From assembly GCA_028023455.1 (NCBI GenBank), contig JAQFVV010000012.1:5246499-5310498 (forward strand): DNA of 64,000 bases, written 5' to 3'. The stretch comes from Epiperipatus broadwayi. Its lineage: Eukaryota; Onychophora; Udeonychophora; Euonychophora; Peripatidae. Shown here piece by piece: positions 1-12,003 of this stretch (position 1 is its first letter; every line of letters starts with the position of its first letter). The position numbers and the translations under genes are program-made. The notes beneath the pieces were generated by a model, which was not told the origin of the DNA, made no database searches, and was given only the letters and a program-made list of their open reading frames with translations.

Positions 1-2207
1 CTAGGTAAAATCTTAACGTATATTTTATTAAATGAAATATTTTCTCTCTATATATATATATATTATAATTGCATGGCGTATTATAGTATTCAAACAATGG
101 TCATTTATTTTAAAGCAGTAAAATTTATTCAATGTTGTTAGAGCCATGTGTCATTACTGTGTTTCTATCATTTAACCTATCTTCGTATATATATATATTA
201 TGTGCTTCTAATCTGGGGGTTGCAATGAGTTTGAACCCATAGATTTCTTTTCGTACCTCATTCCATAGATAGTTGAGCTATCTGGAACCACATTTATTTT
301 GTATAAAATGCCTCTGGCAGTGATCCCATAAGTTTGGCACACGCTATGCATATTCACTTTGTATAGATAAAAGGCCTCTCATGTCAGTTACACCAGCAAA
401 AGTCTGGGCCACGCCATGCCTATCCACTTTCCTCTAAGCACTATCCAAGAAGGGGGTGTGAGATTTCATTTTTCATCCAGAAGCATGACCTTTTCCTCTT
501 AGTTATTTTTAGGCTATTATGTCAGCACCGCAAACTTCTTCGTATTTATTATTCCTTTTGCTTCATGACCTAGTTTTAATGCTCTAATATTAAAATTAAG
601 CTTTGCTTAAAAGATATATATAAATGCCAATTATTTCTATTTTATTAATTAAGTTTATTTCAATCATATACAATCCTACCTTCGTAATTTATATATCTGT
701 ATTTAAGAGTATCTATATGCCTTGGGGAAAATAAAGTGTTCGTCTTACTATTGTTAAATTAATTTGTCATTAAATATTTTGTCATAGGTTTAAATATAAT
801 CAAATGTTTTCAAATGTATTTTATGTATTTTCACGACCACAATGGCAGGAAAATAGTTTGTATTTATATATGTAATGAATCTCAAAATGCTCCCTTAATA
901 TATGTTAGTCACCACGTTTCTGAACCGTAAATCAAAGCGTTAATAGCAATTTTGTGTAACTTCTTTCTAATACTGAATGGCATCTTAATATTGGATCCAC
1001 CAAAGATGTGTGTTTATTTGTAATATATTATTTAGCCAATAAAGAGCATATGAGAAATAATAGCATGTATGACACTATGTAATCGCTTGCTCATTCACAC
1101 ACACACTAATGTACTTAATTTATAAATGTATATAAATAATTTTTCATTATATTAAATTATATTTTATTGTCTAACTTATTTGAGTAGTTTGAATTTCTTT
1201 TTCTCCACTTCCACATATTACAGCCTTGCTTATATATATTTTAATATAGTCATAGTTAATAGATGTCTCATTGTTTTGCTCAGCTTTGCTAGTCGGCCGG
1301 ATTAAGATTAATTCTCATGGCCCATCACTATTATGTTATCCATTAGGTGTTTGATTTGGGGTTTAGAGAGTGGGTTCAAATCCAGGCTGGTTCCTGACCT
1401 AAATCTTGGGCTTGACTGGGTTTGAAGTACATTTTGTGAGTTCCAGCTCATGTTAGATGGATAAACATGTTTTGACCGGCACATAGGATTTTTTTTTCCT
1501 CGGGCTTAAAAAGAAATGAGAAACTAAGAGCTATTGAAAAACATTTTAATGCACAGATGTACTAATAAACCACATCTAAGTAGCTTCTATTCTGGTGTAT
1601 TATAATAACACACTTTTTATAAAATTAAAAGTGAAATAAGATTATTAAATGATTTCATAATATCTAATTATTGAAAAGTAAAGAAATAAAATCTAAATTA
1701 TCTTTTATTTCTGCTTTACTCAATTTTTTTATGAGTTTCAAAGCACAAATCAGAATCAGCTAGAATCTTATATATGTGTGTGTGTGTGTTTGTAATAGTT
1801 CTTATATAGTTAGGTTGATTTTATAAATAATTATCTTCTATTTCCTTTCTATATAAGAACTGATTAAATAAAAAAGGCAAGTTTTCAGTAGTTCATTTAT
1901 TTTGATCAAACTTTTCCATTAATTCCCCCCCCCCATGTTTTTTAACTATCTATAGAACGAGGTATGAAAAGAAATACTTGTCGCAACCCCCAGATTAGAA
2001 GCACGTAATATATATATATACATATGAAGATAGGCTAAATGACAGAAACACAGTAATGATACATGTCTCTAACAACATTGAATAAATTTTACTGCTTTAA
2101 AATAAATGACCCTTGTTTGAATACTATAATATGCTATGCAATTATAATATATATATATATAGAGAGAATATTTCATTTAATAAAATGTATGTTAAGATTT
2201 TACCTAG
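1..2207. mobile_element. Large inverted-repeat element, about 2.2 kb (left edge may be cut by the window)
   Basis: The first ~225 bases recur as the reverse complement at about 1982-2207, at roughly 95 percent identity by eye. The match continues with an indel into about 226-283 on the left and 1936-1981 on the right, so the arms are about 270 bp. Both outer ends read CTAGGTAAAATCTTAAC. Long terminal inverted repeats around a non-coding core fit a non-autonomous DNA transposon or foldback element. No transposase reading frame is visible inside, and no target-site duplication can be judged because the left end is at the window edge. The core holds two related ~38-base blocks (about 332-370 and 402-440), a GT run near 1776 and a C run near 1925. 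Confidence 0.7.
1286..1500 (+). repeat. Possible tRNA-derived SINE-like block
   Basis: This block has more G+C than its surroundings and carries GGTTCAAATCC at about 1373-1383, which matches the RNA polymerase III B-box consensus. A T-rich stretch follows near 1490. I do not see a convincing A box or a target-site duplication, so the SINE reading is tentative. It lies inside the large inverted-repeat element, which would make it a nested insertion or an original part of the core. Confidence 0.3.
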
Positions 2208-3916
2208 TAAAAGAAACATTAAGATTTACATTTCAAATTAATAAACTATAGGTTAAGATTTGATTTAGTAACAGAAACATTAAGATTCACCCCCATCCCT
2301 TTTCTGATATTTAAAATAAATCAATCCCACTTCCATTGATTTTACAATAAATGAAATATATAAGTACTATATTTGATATTTAAAGAGTATGAAAAATGAA
2401 GTAAGATTAGCAGTTATATAGGAAACAAATTATAAGTCACCCTTTCAGAATTTAATAAATAATTATAAAATAAATGTTTCAGAGCATTAATTAGCTTGAG
2501 TTCTGGATTTTCACTGGGTAGAAAATACAGAGTTAAACTAATATATATTTTTATATTAGAACATAAATAAAATGTTGGCACGTAAAATAATCTGGCGAGT
2601 GTATTAATTAATTAATAATGCGTTGTTTAAATGGACATTAAAACCTTAATTCATGTAGGTTTACTTAAAGGGAAGAAAAGATTTTAGAAATTAAACTCGT
2701 AAGATTGTTCAAAATTGGCATAATAATAAAAGCATATATATAAAATCAAGTAATAAATAACTATAAATAAATGACCACACCAAAGTTAAGGAAGGTTAAA
2801 AGCATATGAGATAGGATTAGATATAAAGAAATCATTTGAGAGCAAAATTACATTCACAGATATATATATAAAAAGCAAAGTTAAAGAATACATGAGAAGA
2901 GATCTTGATAGATTATTTAGACTAAATTGACTATTAGGTGGCGGCTTGGAAATTTACCTTGCAATTTTAAGAGTCCATTTTAAAGTATGGCACGTGCACG
3001 GTGATTGAAATGCAAGTACTTCGGTGGCAGAAAACTTCTATTAGCATTCTAAAGTTTTTTTAGACCTTTCTTCATTTCATGGCAGCAGGATATTATGGTA
3101 GCGGCAGATGATGACCCATAGGGTCGAGAAGAGTGGTGGATTTACTGCTACATTATTTGTAAGTTTCAAGCAAAATGAAATATGTTTATAATACCTCTCT
3201 CTAAAAGTAGCTAATCTAATTTGTTCTCCAAAATTCAGTCATTTTATACTTTTTCTTTTATCAGTTGTTTTTGAAAGATGCAATTGTTAGATAACGTCCA
3301 AAATAAATTCAAATCTATTTCCAGATTAGAAATAGATTTGACAACATGTTTTCAACAAAAAAAAATCTTTAATCTACTTAATCCCGTTTATTTTAAGTAA
3401 AACTTTAATTAAAAAATACCTCCCTTTAATTATTTTTGGACAATTAACAACAGTCACATCTTCCATATTGGATTTTATAAAAAATATATAGTTTAATAGA
3501 AAAACAAGCAATTTAAAACGAAAAAGCTAAAAATGACATATAATAAATATTTAAAACCATCAATATTTTGTTAGTAAGTTTTGCTCCTATGTATATATTT
3601 GAGCCGCATCTATAATACTTTAATAAAAAAGAACTAATAATTAATAAAAAGAATTAATAATAATTTTAAAACATGTTATTGAAACATAAAATTTTATAAT
3701 TTAGGCGTGCATCTCAAATATATACATGAAATATATATACACGACAAAAGGAGCGGGATGGGAAATAGGGGTTTAAACACAGGTTAGTAGGTAGATAACA
3801 TGAAGCACAATCTTAAGCTAAGATTGACTGCTTCAATATATATATATACAAGTTATTTTCTTTATTGTTTATAATAATTGTTCATTACAAATTAAAAGAA
3901 TCTGGTGAAAATCAAT
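2208..3916. other. AT-rich non-coding stretch, two minor repeats
   Basis: No coding or RNA gene is supported. A block around 2191-2227 (GTTAAGATTT...AGAAACATTAAGATT) is repeated imperfectly at 2250-2287. At 3765-3850 a GGGTTTAAAC...TTCAATATATATA block resembles 32471-32560, so it may be a small dispersed family. Confidence 0.5.
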
Positions 3917-4261
3917 TAACTAACAGTTTCAACTGAATTACACAGGGTTATTATATACCTGTGTCTATATATGCAATATATAGGATAGACGGTTGAAGAG
4001 TTGGAGTGTGGAGTAGATTGAAGCCTGTCCATTAAAGTATGAGGATTGGCTATCTTAATATATATCTGAGCACTTATTGCATTTATGTGTAGAGATGATA
4101 ATCTGGACCAACTGACGATTACTGGTTTAGCATGAAATACATATATTGGTGATTATTTATCTTTTTAGCATATATGTGTTTAAGTGTATCAGTGTTGTGA
4201 GATAGTGTGGAGAGTGGTGGGTCGTGTGAAAGTCTGTGCTCATATACCCTAACTAACAGTT
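3917..4261 (+). mobile_element. Hammerhead-bearing Penelope-like/retrozyme-type element (subfamily A), with 12-bp TSD
   Basis: A 321-bp element (3929-4249) is flanked by the 12-bp direct repeat TAACTAACAGTT at 3917-3928 and 4250-4261. The left part (about 3940-3985) is an inverted-orientation copy of the sequence that follows the 3' end in other copies (compare 25655-25705). The body then runs through a hammerhead motif (4094-4161) to a conserved 3' end at about 4240 (GTGCTCATATACCC). A 12-bp TSD points to target-primed reverse transcription. The 5' inverted extension is typical of Penelope-like elements. No protein is encoded. An antisense 82-codon reading frame that overlaps the end is a chance frame. 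Confidence 0.75.
4094..4161 (+). ncRNA. Hammerhead ribozyme motif, subfamily A (core conserved)
   Basis: Core CTGACGA at 4112-4118 fits CUGANGA. It is followed by stem II with loop GGTTT (TTACT/AGCAT, three of five pairs) and GAAA at 4134-4137. Stem III is the near-palindrome ATACATAT (4137-4144) and the site is U-A17 at 4145. Stem I pairs CCAA just before the core with TTGG at 4146-4149, then an internal loop, then an outer ATAAT/ATTAT helix. The layout is type I. Stem II is weakened by mutations, so activity is uncertain. Confidence 0.65.
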
Positions 4262-5189
4262 GTTTTTTTTGAAAAGCTTTTAGAAATTCTATTGCAATTA
4301 CTATTTTTTGAAATTTATTTCTTCTTAGAATAATTAGTAGTTTTTTTTTTTTAAATAAATGTTTCATAGATATTTCTCACGCCAGATGGAGAGGCAATAG
4401 TTAGTTATGAAGAATTGGCTTGCCCTTCTACAAACTTTAACTTATTTACTTTTACATTGCCATTGACTGTTTATACATTAGCATATAATAAAATGACCAT
4501 GAAAAAAAATATTTTTGAAGATATTAACATAAATTCTATTTTGCTTTTTATTCTCCTGACATTTTTAGAACATCAGATTTATCTTCACATTTCACACTCC
4601 ACGATTTCCATCACTCATTCAAAGATATATACATCACATATATTATTGCTTTTGAATATACCTATTTTAATAACATATTATAATTCAAACAATAATAAAA
4701 CATTAGTTTTAAAAAAATCATTTTTAAATAAAAAATATGGCTATATATTTCTTAAAAATAATAATGCATTTCTTATTATTTAAAGATACAGAAAACATTC
4801 ATATCTTTTTATTATTAAAAAAAGTGAATTATTGCTATATTAAATATTTACATTATTAGTTTAAATTACTCATATGAATTTTTTTTTAAAACTACTCTTG
4901 TAAAGTATCCGTATCCGTAAATATTTATATATGAGAAATAAATGAAATTTACGTTTCGATAAAAGAAAACTACTAATGTTTCTACTAATTTTAACCATGA
5001 ATAATAATAATAAAGTTGTTGCAATAATGTTTTAGAATATGAAAAAAAAATATAATATCAGTGTCATAAATAGGTTTAATAATTAATTACTTGAAGGTAT
5101 GGCTTTCATTTATATAATAGTTTTAGAGCAGGCTAATATAATTTTTTAAATCACATATTTTTTAAAACATCTATCTATTACAATATATA
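4262..5189. other. AT-rich non-coding stretch
   Basis: Contains a 122-codon open frame at 4415-4783. Its product is Ile/Leu/Asn/Lys-rich with no recognisable domain, as expected by chance at this base composition. Nothing else is supported. Confidence 0.5.
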
Positions 5190-5495
5190 TAAATAATAAA
5201 TTTAACGGTAATAAATTATTATAAACATGAAGAGAGAAACCATAATAAAAGAAAAATTAAGAAGGCAATTTTTACAAATAGAAATAAAATGCATTTAATA
5301 AATAGACAAGTTGCTAACATTAAAATACACGTTTCATGGGATTTAACTTGATGACGTTTGCTTCCGCTTTGTTTTTGTTTTCTTTGATTTAATGGCTGTT
5401 GATGCAGGTTTAAGAAATTAACCGAAAATATTTCTGCAGATTTAAAGATTAATTATAATAATTCATTACCGTTAAATTTATTATTTTTATTATGA
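5190..5495 (+). mobile_element. 5'-truncated Penelope-like element, 3' end only
   Basis: About 5226-5490 is homologous to 51510-51770, the 3' end of the Penelope-like fragment there: the last codons of the GIY-YIG endonuclease region (NYNKR-like and N-RQ motifs in degenerate frames) plus the 3' UTR. At the left edge AAATTTAACGGTAAT (about 5194-5210) is the exact reverse complement of ATTACCGTTAAATTT near the right end (about 5466-5480). A 5'-truncated copy that starts with a short inverted piece of its own 3' end is the 5' inverted extension known for Penelope-like elements. The coding part is broken. Confidence 0.65.
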
Positions 5496-8258
5496 TTACA
5501 ATTTTGGTTTTAATTAACGGACATTTTATTTATATTACAATATATATATATTAAATACTGCCTAAGTCTATACTAGTAATAATCAAATAGAAAATCATAT
5601 ACTATTAAAATACCTATAAAATATCAAATTTATGTAAAAAATTAATTCATGAATATGATTTCTTCTATTGCATAAATAAATTTCAGTGAAAATCAATTGA
5701 ATTTAGCATACACAGACATATATATCAAATAATTATTAATTTTAAAATTAAACATAAAAAACTTATGTTCAAATATTTATAGGAATTTAGAATTTCATTC
5801 TTGTTATTATGAGTAGGAAAGGAATTTTGTTTTCTTCTAATCTTATACCAAAATAGAATAAAGTATTTTTATAGTGTTAATTCAAGATAAGATAAAGTGA
5901 TCTAATTCATAGATATTAACATCATCAACATAAAATTTAATAAATTAACATATTTTTCTTGTACTCTTATAATGATAACATTAAAATATATGTGTGTGTC
6001 TTTTATAGATTTTTGATAATGCAGATAATGATTGGAATAATACAGATTCAATGATTAACAATCAAAATAATATTTATTGACACTAGTAAATATAACAAAA
6101 TAATCTAGTTACTTTAATAAAAATTATAGGTTATAAATTATTCAAATGCAAAATAAATTGTAACTTACAATAGGAATAATAGGAATAATAATAAAAATGA
6201 GTAAATCAAAACTTTTAATATGATTTACTATGGATTCATTAAAGTTCTCAGACTTAATGATCTCATTTCAGTTATATAAGTCTCTATAAAAATATTTAAT
6301 AATTCTAAATAAAATAAAGCTTACCATTTCTTTGGGCTTGATGAATTTGGAAGAAGATGTATACATTTGAGCCAACTAAATAATTATAAAAATAAAATAT
6401 TTTATCATGTTTTAAAATGCATCTGATATGCAAGCTAGGCATGTCAGCAATATTAAGAGAGCGAATAGTCTGCATATTCTTTAAAATATATCAAAATTGC
6501 CCATATAAAGACATGTTTGGATCACATATGAACTTTAATAAAATATCACCTTGATAAATATCAAGGGATTTAAAAGCAAGACAAAAATGAGATGATGGAA
6601 TAAACTTATTATAATCACCTAAACAAGAGACCAATAAAAAATTGGAACATTGTCTCTAGATCTTGAAATACAAGACTAAACCATCTAAAACAGGGGAGTT
6701 GTCTAAATAAAGCTTATATGCTAAATATCACTTAAGACATAGCAAAAGCTCATTGGCATGATAAAACAATCTTACAAAATGAAGATAACACTACTAGTTC
6801 CTATAATAACAATGAAAAATGATGTGTAAAACATAAAATATGGCAATAATAAAATATAACTAAGCAGGTAAATATATGGCAAAACAAATCAATAATAAAA
6901 ATAGAAATCTGTTTCCATGAATTCTTCCATGCATTTATTCACATTCTAAATAACTATAAGGGATAAATATGATATTCTCTAAAATATTTTATATAACTAA
7001 TATTCTAAGAACTCAACATGAGATACATATTTTAAAACCATACATAAAGAATACATAGAAAAAATAATGAACATAATGCATATATAAAAAAAACCTTAAC
7101 ACTAAATATTTATACCTATTTTACCACTTTAAAATGAACTGTCCTTAAGTCTTGATTTTTTATACTTTTAAACAGGGTGCAGTCAAATAAAGAACTCTTG
7201 GATATGCTAAAGACTTTTCAATATATCCAACCACTATTGAAAATTAATAAACAAGAAAATAAAATATATGTTGAATTTTAAACATTGACATAACTGAATT
7301 AGCCATTTTAAGTATTTTATAGCATGACAATAGCAATTTAAATAAAACTGAAGTGAATAGTACAAACAGTGCTTCTATTTTTAAATATAGCACATTGAGT
7401 AATACTTAACATTGTATACAATTTGAATGGCATGTTGAAAAAATGATATCTCCTTTTGTAAAAAATAATTTACTGTTTTATGAAACAAATATTAATGAAG
7501 AACAAACATATTGTAAATAGTATATTGAGGAGCTATAATAAATTTCATGAAGAGCAAACATATTTTATTAGAATAATATGAAACAATAAATATTGAGGAG
7601 CTATAATAAATGTTTAACAGGAACATTAAAGTCATCATTTTATAACTAATGTACATGGTGAAATAAAGAACAGGCTCCAGGAGTTAATGATACATAATAT
7701 TTATATTTTTTTAACAATAAAATATTTTTGAACAGTAAATAAAGCATGATGAATGAATATAAAAGTCTTTATTAGCAAGATGTTAGATTAAAATAAGCAC
7801 TGAGTACAGTTTAATTCAAGCATAATAATTTTATTTCTTATACTCAGACAAAGCAAACATTTCATATTAGTATTCATATGCAGATATCATTTACAACAAA
7901 TGCATAAATGACTTTTATTTCATTCATAAATTGCTTTAAAGCAAAAATAATTCATAAAAATTAAAATATGTCATATGTCCAAATTTAATAAATGGAGAAA
8001 CAAACGGTTCACTTCTTTTTAAATTATGCAAATGTAATAATAATTTAAAAATAGCATTTTGAAAGACATAGACATAACTGTTTCTTTAAATAAGCATTCA
8101 TACATTTGTAATAAACATTTATTAGATTCTTTATCATTTACATAGCTAAACAGTTCTAATTTGATAATAAAATCAAAATAAACTGAAAAAGAATGCTTTG
8201 TAAAATGGTAACAATATTTGACATTTTAAATAAAATATCACCTTTAAATTTCTTAGGG
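5496..8258. other. AT-rich non-coding stretch
   Basis: Very AT-rich with no coding exon, RNA gene or clear mobile element. A short phrase (GAGGAGCTATAATAAAT) occurs twice around 7527 and 7590, which suggests a small local duplication. Confidence 0.5.
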
Positions 8259-8480
8259 TATATGAGCACAGACATTCACATGACCCACCACATGACCCAC
8301 CACTCTCCACTCTATCTCATAACACTGATACCCTTGAATACATATATGTCAAAAAGATAAATAATTGCCAACTGACATATATGTGTTCAAGTAGATCAGT
8401 GTTATGAGATAGAGTGGAGAGTGATGGGTCATGTGAAAGCCTGTGCTCATATACCCTATATATTGTATATATTGATACAG
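8259..8480. repeat. Foldback of subfamily-A element ends
   Basis: 8259-8355 and about 8371-8460 are inverted copies of the 3' end of the subfamily-A ribozyme element (GGTATATGAGCACAGAC on the left, GTGCTCATATACCC on the right). They meet head to head with almost no spacer. The ribozyme core has been lost, leaving only element ends. The left arm also has a short internal duplication (ACATGACCCACC). Confidence 0.65.
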
Positions 8481-10017
8481 GTATATAATAAGCCTGTACT
8501 TCAATTATTTAAATTTCTTATAGAAATGGCATATAAATTTCCTCCAAAGTTACTGAAAAATTATTTAAAAGTTCTGGCATTCAATAAAAGAAAATATCAT
8601 TTTCAAACTAAAGATTAAATATGATAAAATTATGCAAATTGAAATTATTAATAGCTCTAGCAATGCATTATTAGCTACTGATGCTGTATGGCAGTGATAA
8701 AACATATTGCTTCCAAAAATTGTATGTGTTGATTGCAGATTCTCTAAGGTGAAAGTTTAGAGAAGATTGAAATATGATGGAGATGCTAAGTTAGAAGGCG
8801 GAACAGATGACTGTTCTAGCAATGCACATGACTTTTACTAACAAATAATAATGATAAAATTATTACTAGAAAGTCCTGAAAAAAAAATGGTGATGAAGCC
8901 AAATGAAGTAAAAGTGTAGCAATCAAGATTTATATATTGTAAGTCACATGATAAATAATTAGCTGGTTAACTGACAATCTCATAATTAATTTGATATAAT
9001 CTAGTTTAAAAAAAGATTAAATGTTTTGGTTGCTAAGTTAGAAATTTTAAAAATAACCAATTAATTCAAAATTGTCTAGACAATAGACAGGACCATAATT
9101 AAATATTACATTATTCTTACAAAATAAATTATTATTTAGAAATACATTATCATCCTTTTGAAATTATTTAATAAAAATAAAAACCATTGCAGTAATAAAA
9201 AAAACATTTCTAAATTTTCAGAACATTATTTTCACACTATATTTTCAACCAAAAATATAAGATAAAACATTAAATTAACTTTGAAATATTACCTTTTCAA
9301 CAATGAAGTATTTTAAAATTAGCATAAACTTCATGCCTGCTCATACACAAAAATACATAATAATTTTAAAATTTAAAATTATTAGCTAAGCTTTAAAAAT
9401 TTGTAAAATAAAAACTAGATTATATTACTACCAAATTAGTATTATAAATTATATTTTTAAATAAACTAGCTTAGATATTTTAAATTCGTTTTACGTCCCT
9501 TTATTGATAACTCAGTTTAATAAGAAGATGCAATTTACTTATATAACTATATTTTTAAACTACTAATATCTTATAATACAATTATAACAATTAAATGACA
9601 ATAATATTTATTTGTTAGAAAATAAAGTATATAAAATTTTTTTTTAATGTGATATCAAGAGAACTGAATTTTAAGTTCTGCTTTTAAAAATTAAGATTAC
9701 AATATATATATAGAGAGAGAGAGACAAAAAGAGAGGGAGAGAGATTATCAATATCATTTATTTTTAATATTCATAATTCTTAATAGGTGGAGATAATTCA
9801 TATGTACATTACCATATTAAATGGACAAAACTCTCCATACAGTGTCATGTCATATTAAATGGAACAGAAATATAAAATTATAATGGGTATTGACTAATAT
9901 GTTTAATAAACATCTGTAACCAATTAAATTCTTCCAGATTTTTCATTTAATCTTGGAATAAATACAATACCAACAACTAGTAAAAAATTGTATCAGATCA
10001 TTTTCTTTCACCTTATA
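8481..10017. other. AT-rich non-coding stretch
   Basis: No gene or element is supported. It contains a GA-rich simple repeat at 9712-9745 and (TA)n runs. Confidence 0.5.
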
Positions 10018-10613
10018 TATATATAATTAAAATTACCCCAAATCCAACCAGACCAGCATAAAAATAATATTAAAACACTACCAAAGGTTTCACTGCTACA
10101 AGCAGACTTCTCAAGTGTAAAGAACTACTAAAACTATGCAATATATATAATATTAAACATTACCCACAAATCCATTCACTTCCCACCCACCCTTAATATT
10201 AAAAGAACTCTTAAATAAATTAATTGCTTCAGAATAATAAATTTTCAATAATAAAGATTCTTTAATTCTTCTTTTGATTTCATTTCTCTCAAAGAAGACA
10301 ACCTTAGCTTCATCAAAATCAAAGCTAAGGTTGTCTTTTTTGAGAGAAATGAAATCAAAAGAAGAATTTAAAAATCTTTATTATTGAAAATTTATTATTC
10401 TGAAGCAATTAATTTATTTAAGAGTTCTTTTAATATTAAGGGTGGGTGGGAAGTGAATGGATTTGTGGGTAATGTTTAATATTATATATATTGCATAGTT
10501 TTAGTAGTTCTTTACACTTGAGAAGTCTGCTTGTAGCAGTGAAACCTTTGGTAGTGTTTTAATATTATTTTTATGCTGGTCTGGTTGGATTTGGGGTAAT
10601 TTTAATTATATAT
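10018..10613. repeat. Near-perfect palindrome of about 590 bp
   Basis: Two arms of about 290 bp are reverse complements with only about four differences that I can find. They are separated by roughly 11 bases near 10315 (arms close with CCTTAGCTT and AAGCTAAGG). Both outer ends sit in TA-rich DNA. Each arm carries the block ACACTTGAGAAG...GCAGTGAAACC...GGTAGTGT, which looks like a decayed hammerhead (GAA followed by ACCTTTGGT, then A, with an ACAC/GTGT stem I). The structure may therefore be an inverted dimer of another ribozyme-element family. A transcript would fold into long double-stranded RNA. Confidence 0.85.
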
Positions 10614-10955
10614 TGACTAGTTTAGCTTTATGCTCATAATGTTTATATATATATTTCATGTAACAAATGTATACTTTCTGGAAGAATGGAGATTTGAAAT
10701 ATATGAACATTCTCACAGAATCAATAGTCAGTTTGCAAAAAATTAATCTGGTTATATTAGTAATATATAAAATTCTGAGTATTGGCTCTTTGTGGTTCCC
10801 AGTTTACCTACAAGCATAAGTTTATTATATGATATACATGTATGTTGTGAAGAAGTTGGTGTAGAATGTTTTTTTAGATGATAGCTAGTGATTTAGGAAA
10901 TGCTCCAAGTGCATGAAATATTTGGAAAATTTAATTGACTGTTCATATATATATA

Positions 10956-11452
10956 TGATAAACAAAACAAGTTATAAATTTTGTAACTTGCTTTTAGCTT
11001 GCATTTTATGATCACTAGATGGAGCTTTACCAATAGCTCCTAACAAGCTTTTGTTTACATAAATGCCAGGAGAGATAGAATTCAATATCTCTTTCATTGT
11101 CTCCACCCCCAGACCAGCTGGTTTCAAGCTAGTTGGCTCATGTCAGTGAAGGGTAGGGAGACTAGAAACTAGATCTAAATACTAACTCTAAAATCAGCAT
11201 TTATCAAACATGTTTCTATCAGCTTGAAAGCATGAAATTTATCAGACATGTAATGTCTTCAAATCCAGCTTAACAAACTAGATGGCTATATGGGTCTGAA
11301 ATCAGTTCAGTTTCACCATATAGTAAAAGCCTTTGCAATATATATCATTGCAAAAACTTCAAGGGTACATCTATGATAAACAAATCAAGTTATAAATTTC
11401 GTAACTTGCTTTTAGCTTGCATTTTATGATCACTAGATGGAGCTTTACCAAT
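10956..11452 (-). mobile_element. Hammerhead-family element with direct terminal repeats (subfamily D)
   Basis: A 79-bp block (10956-11034) that starts ATGATAAACAAA and ends GCTTTACCAATA recurs in the same direction at 11373-11452 with about two changes. The interior contains a degenerate hammerhead on the minus strand (11098-11160). It also has a CTATATGGGTCTGAAATCAGTTCAG core shared with the elements at 22.5 and 36.3 kb. Direct repeats at both ends match Penelope-type pseudo-LTRs. Both flanks are TA repeats, so a TSD cannot be assigned. Confidence 0.65.
11098..11160 (-). ncRNA. Degenerate hammerhead ribozyme motif, subfamily D
   Basis: On the minus strand: stem I CCCTTCA paired with TGGGGG, a core that reads CTGACATGA (two bases longer than CUGANGA), a short stem II, then GAAA. 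Stem III is the perfect palindrome ACCAGCTGGT and C17 is at 11112. The inserted dinucleotide in the core should abolish or strongly reduce cleavage. The remaining order of parts is that of a type I hammerhead. Confidence 0.5.
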
Positions 11453-11502
11453 ATATATATATATAAATCAATGACTGTATTTTTTGAAAGAAATGTATGT
11501 AA

Positions 11503-12003
11503 TCTTATAATTAAATATTAGTAAATACAGTAATCAAAAATTTTGAAAAGTACAAAAAACAATCATCATTTATGAGCACTTTTGACTATCATTGTAGACT
11601 TTGTCAAGTAATACTTTGCTGTTATTAAAAAGGGTTCAAAATATGAAACAACATTGCAAAGATAATAATAATGTATCAGCTTCTGTTTTTTATTACCATA
11701 ATAAATCATGTATATATGTTTTTAATTTCAATTATAATAATGTAAAAATATTGTAAACTGAAAGAAATAACAATAAAAAGAAAATAAAGGAAGCTATGCT
11801 AATATAAAAATACAAGCAGGACTTAATCAATAAGCAAGTAAGAAACATTAAGATCACGAAATTATGGGAAGGTTAACCTTTCAAACTATTAGTTGACAAA
11901 GACTATAAGGATAATCTAAAGCATGCCTAAGTGACAATTATATTTTTTGTACTTTTCAAAATTTTTGATTACTGTATTTACTAATATTTAATTATAAGAT
12001 TAT
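11503..12003. repeat. MITE-like element with ~60-bp terminal inverted repeats
   Basis: About 58 bases from AATCTTATAATTAAATATTA at 11504 recur as the reverse complement ending near 12002, nearly without change, with about 375 bases between. No coding frame lies inside. The outer flanks are TA runs, which hides any TA target duplication. This fits a non-autonomous DNA transposon or foldback. No ribozyme motif is visible. Confidence 0.65.

Noticed and set aside
4415-4783. 122-codon open reading frame, one of the longest in the window
   Set aside because: Low-complexity Ile/Leu/Asn/Lys composition, no domain, no splice signals. Expected by chance in AT-rich DNA.
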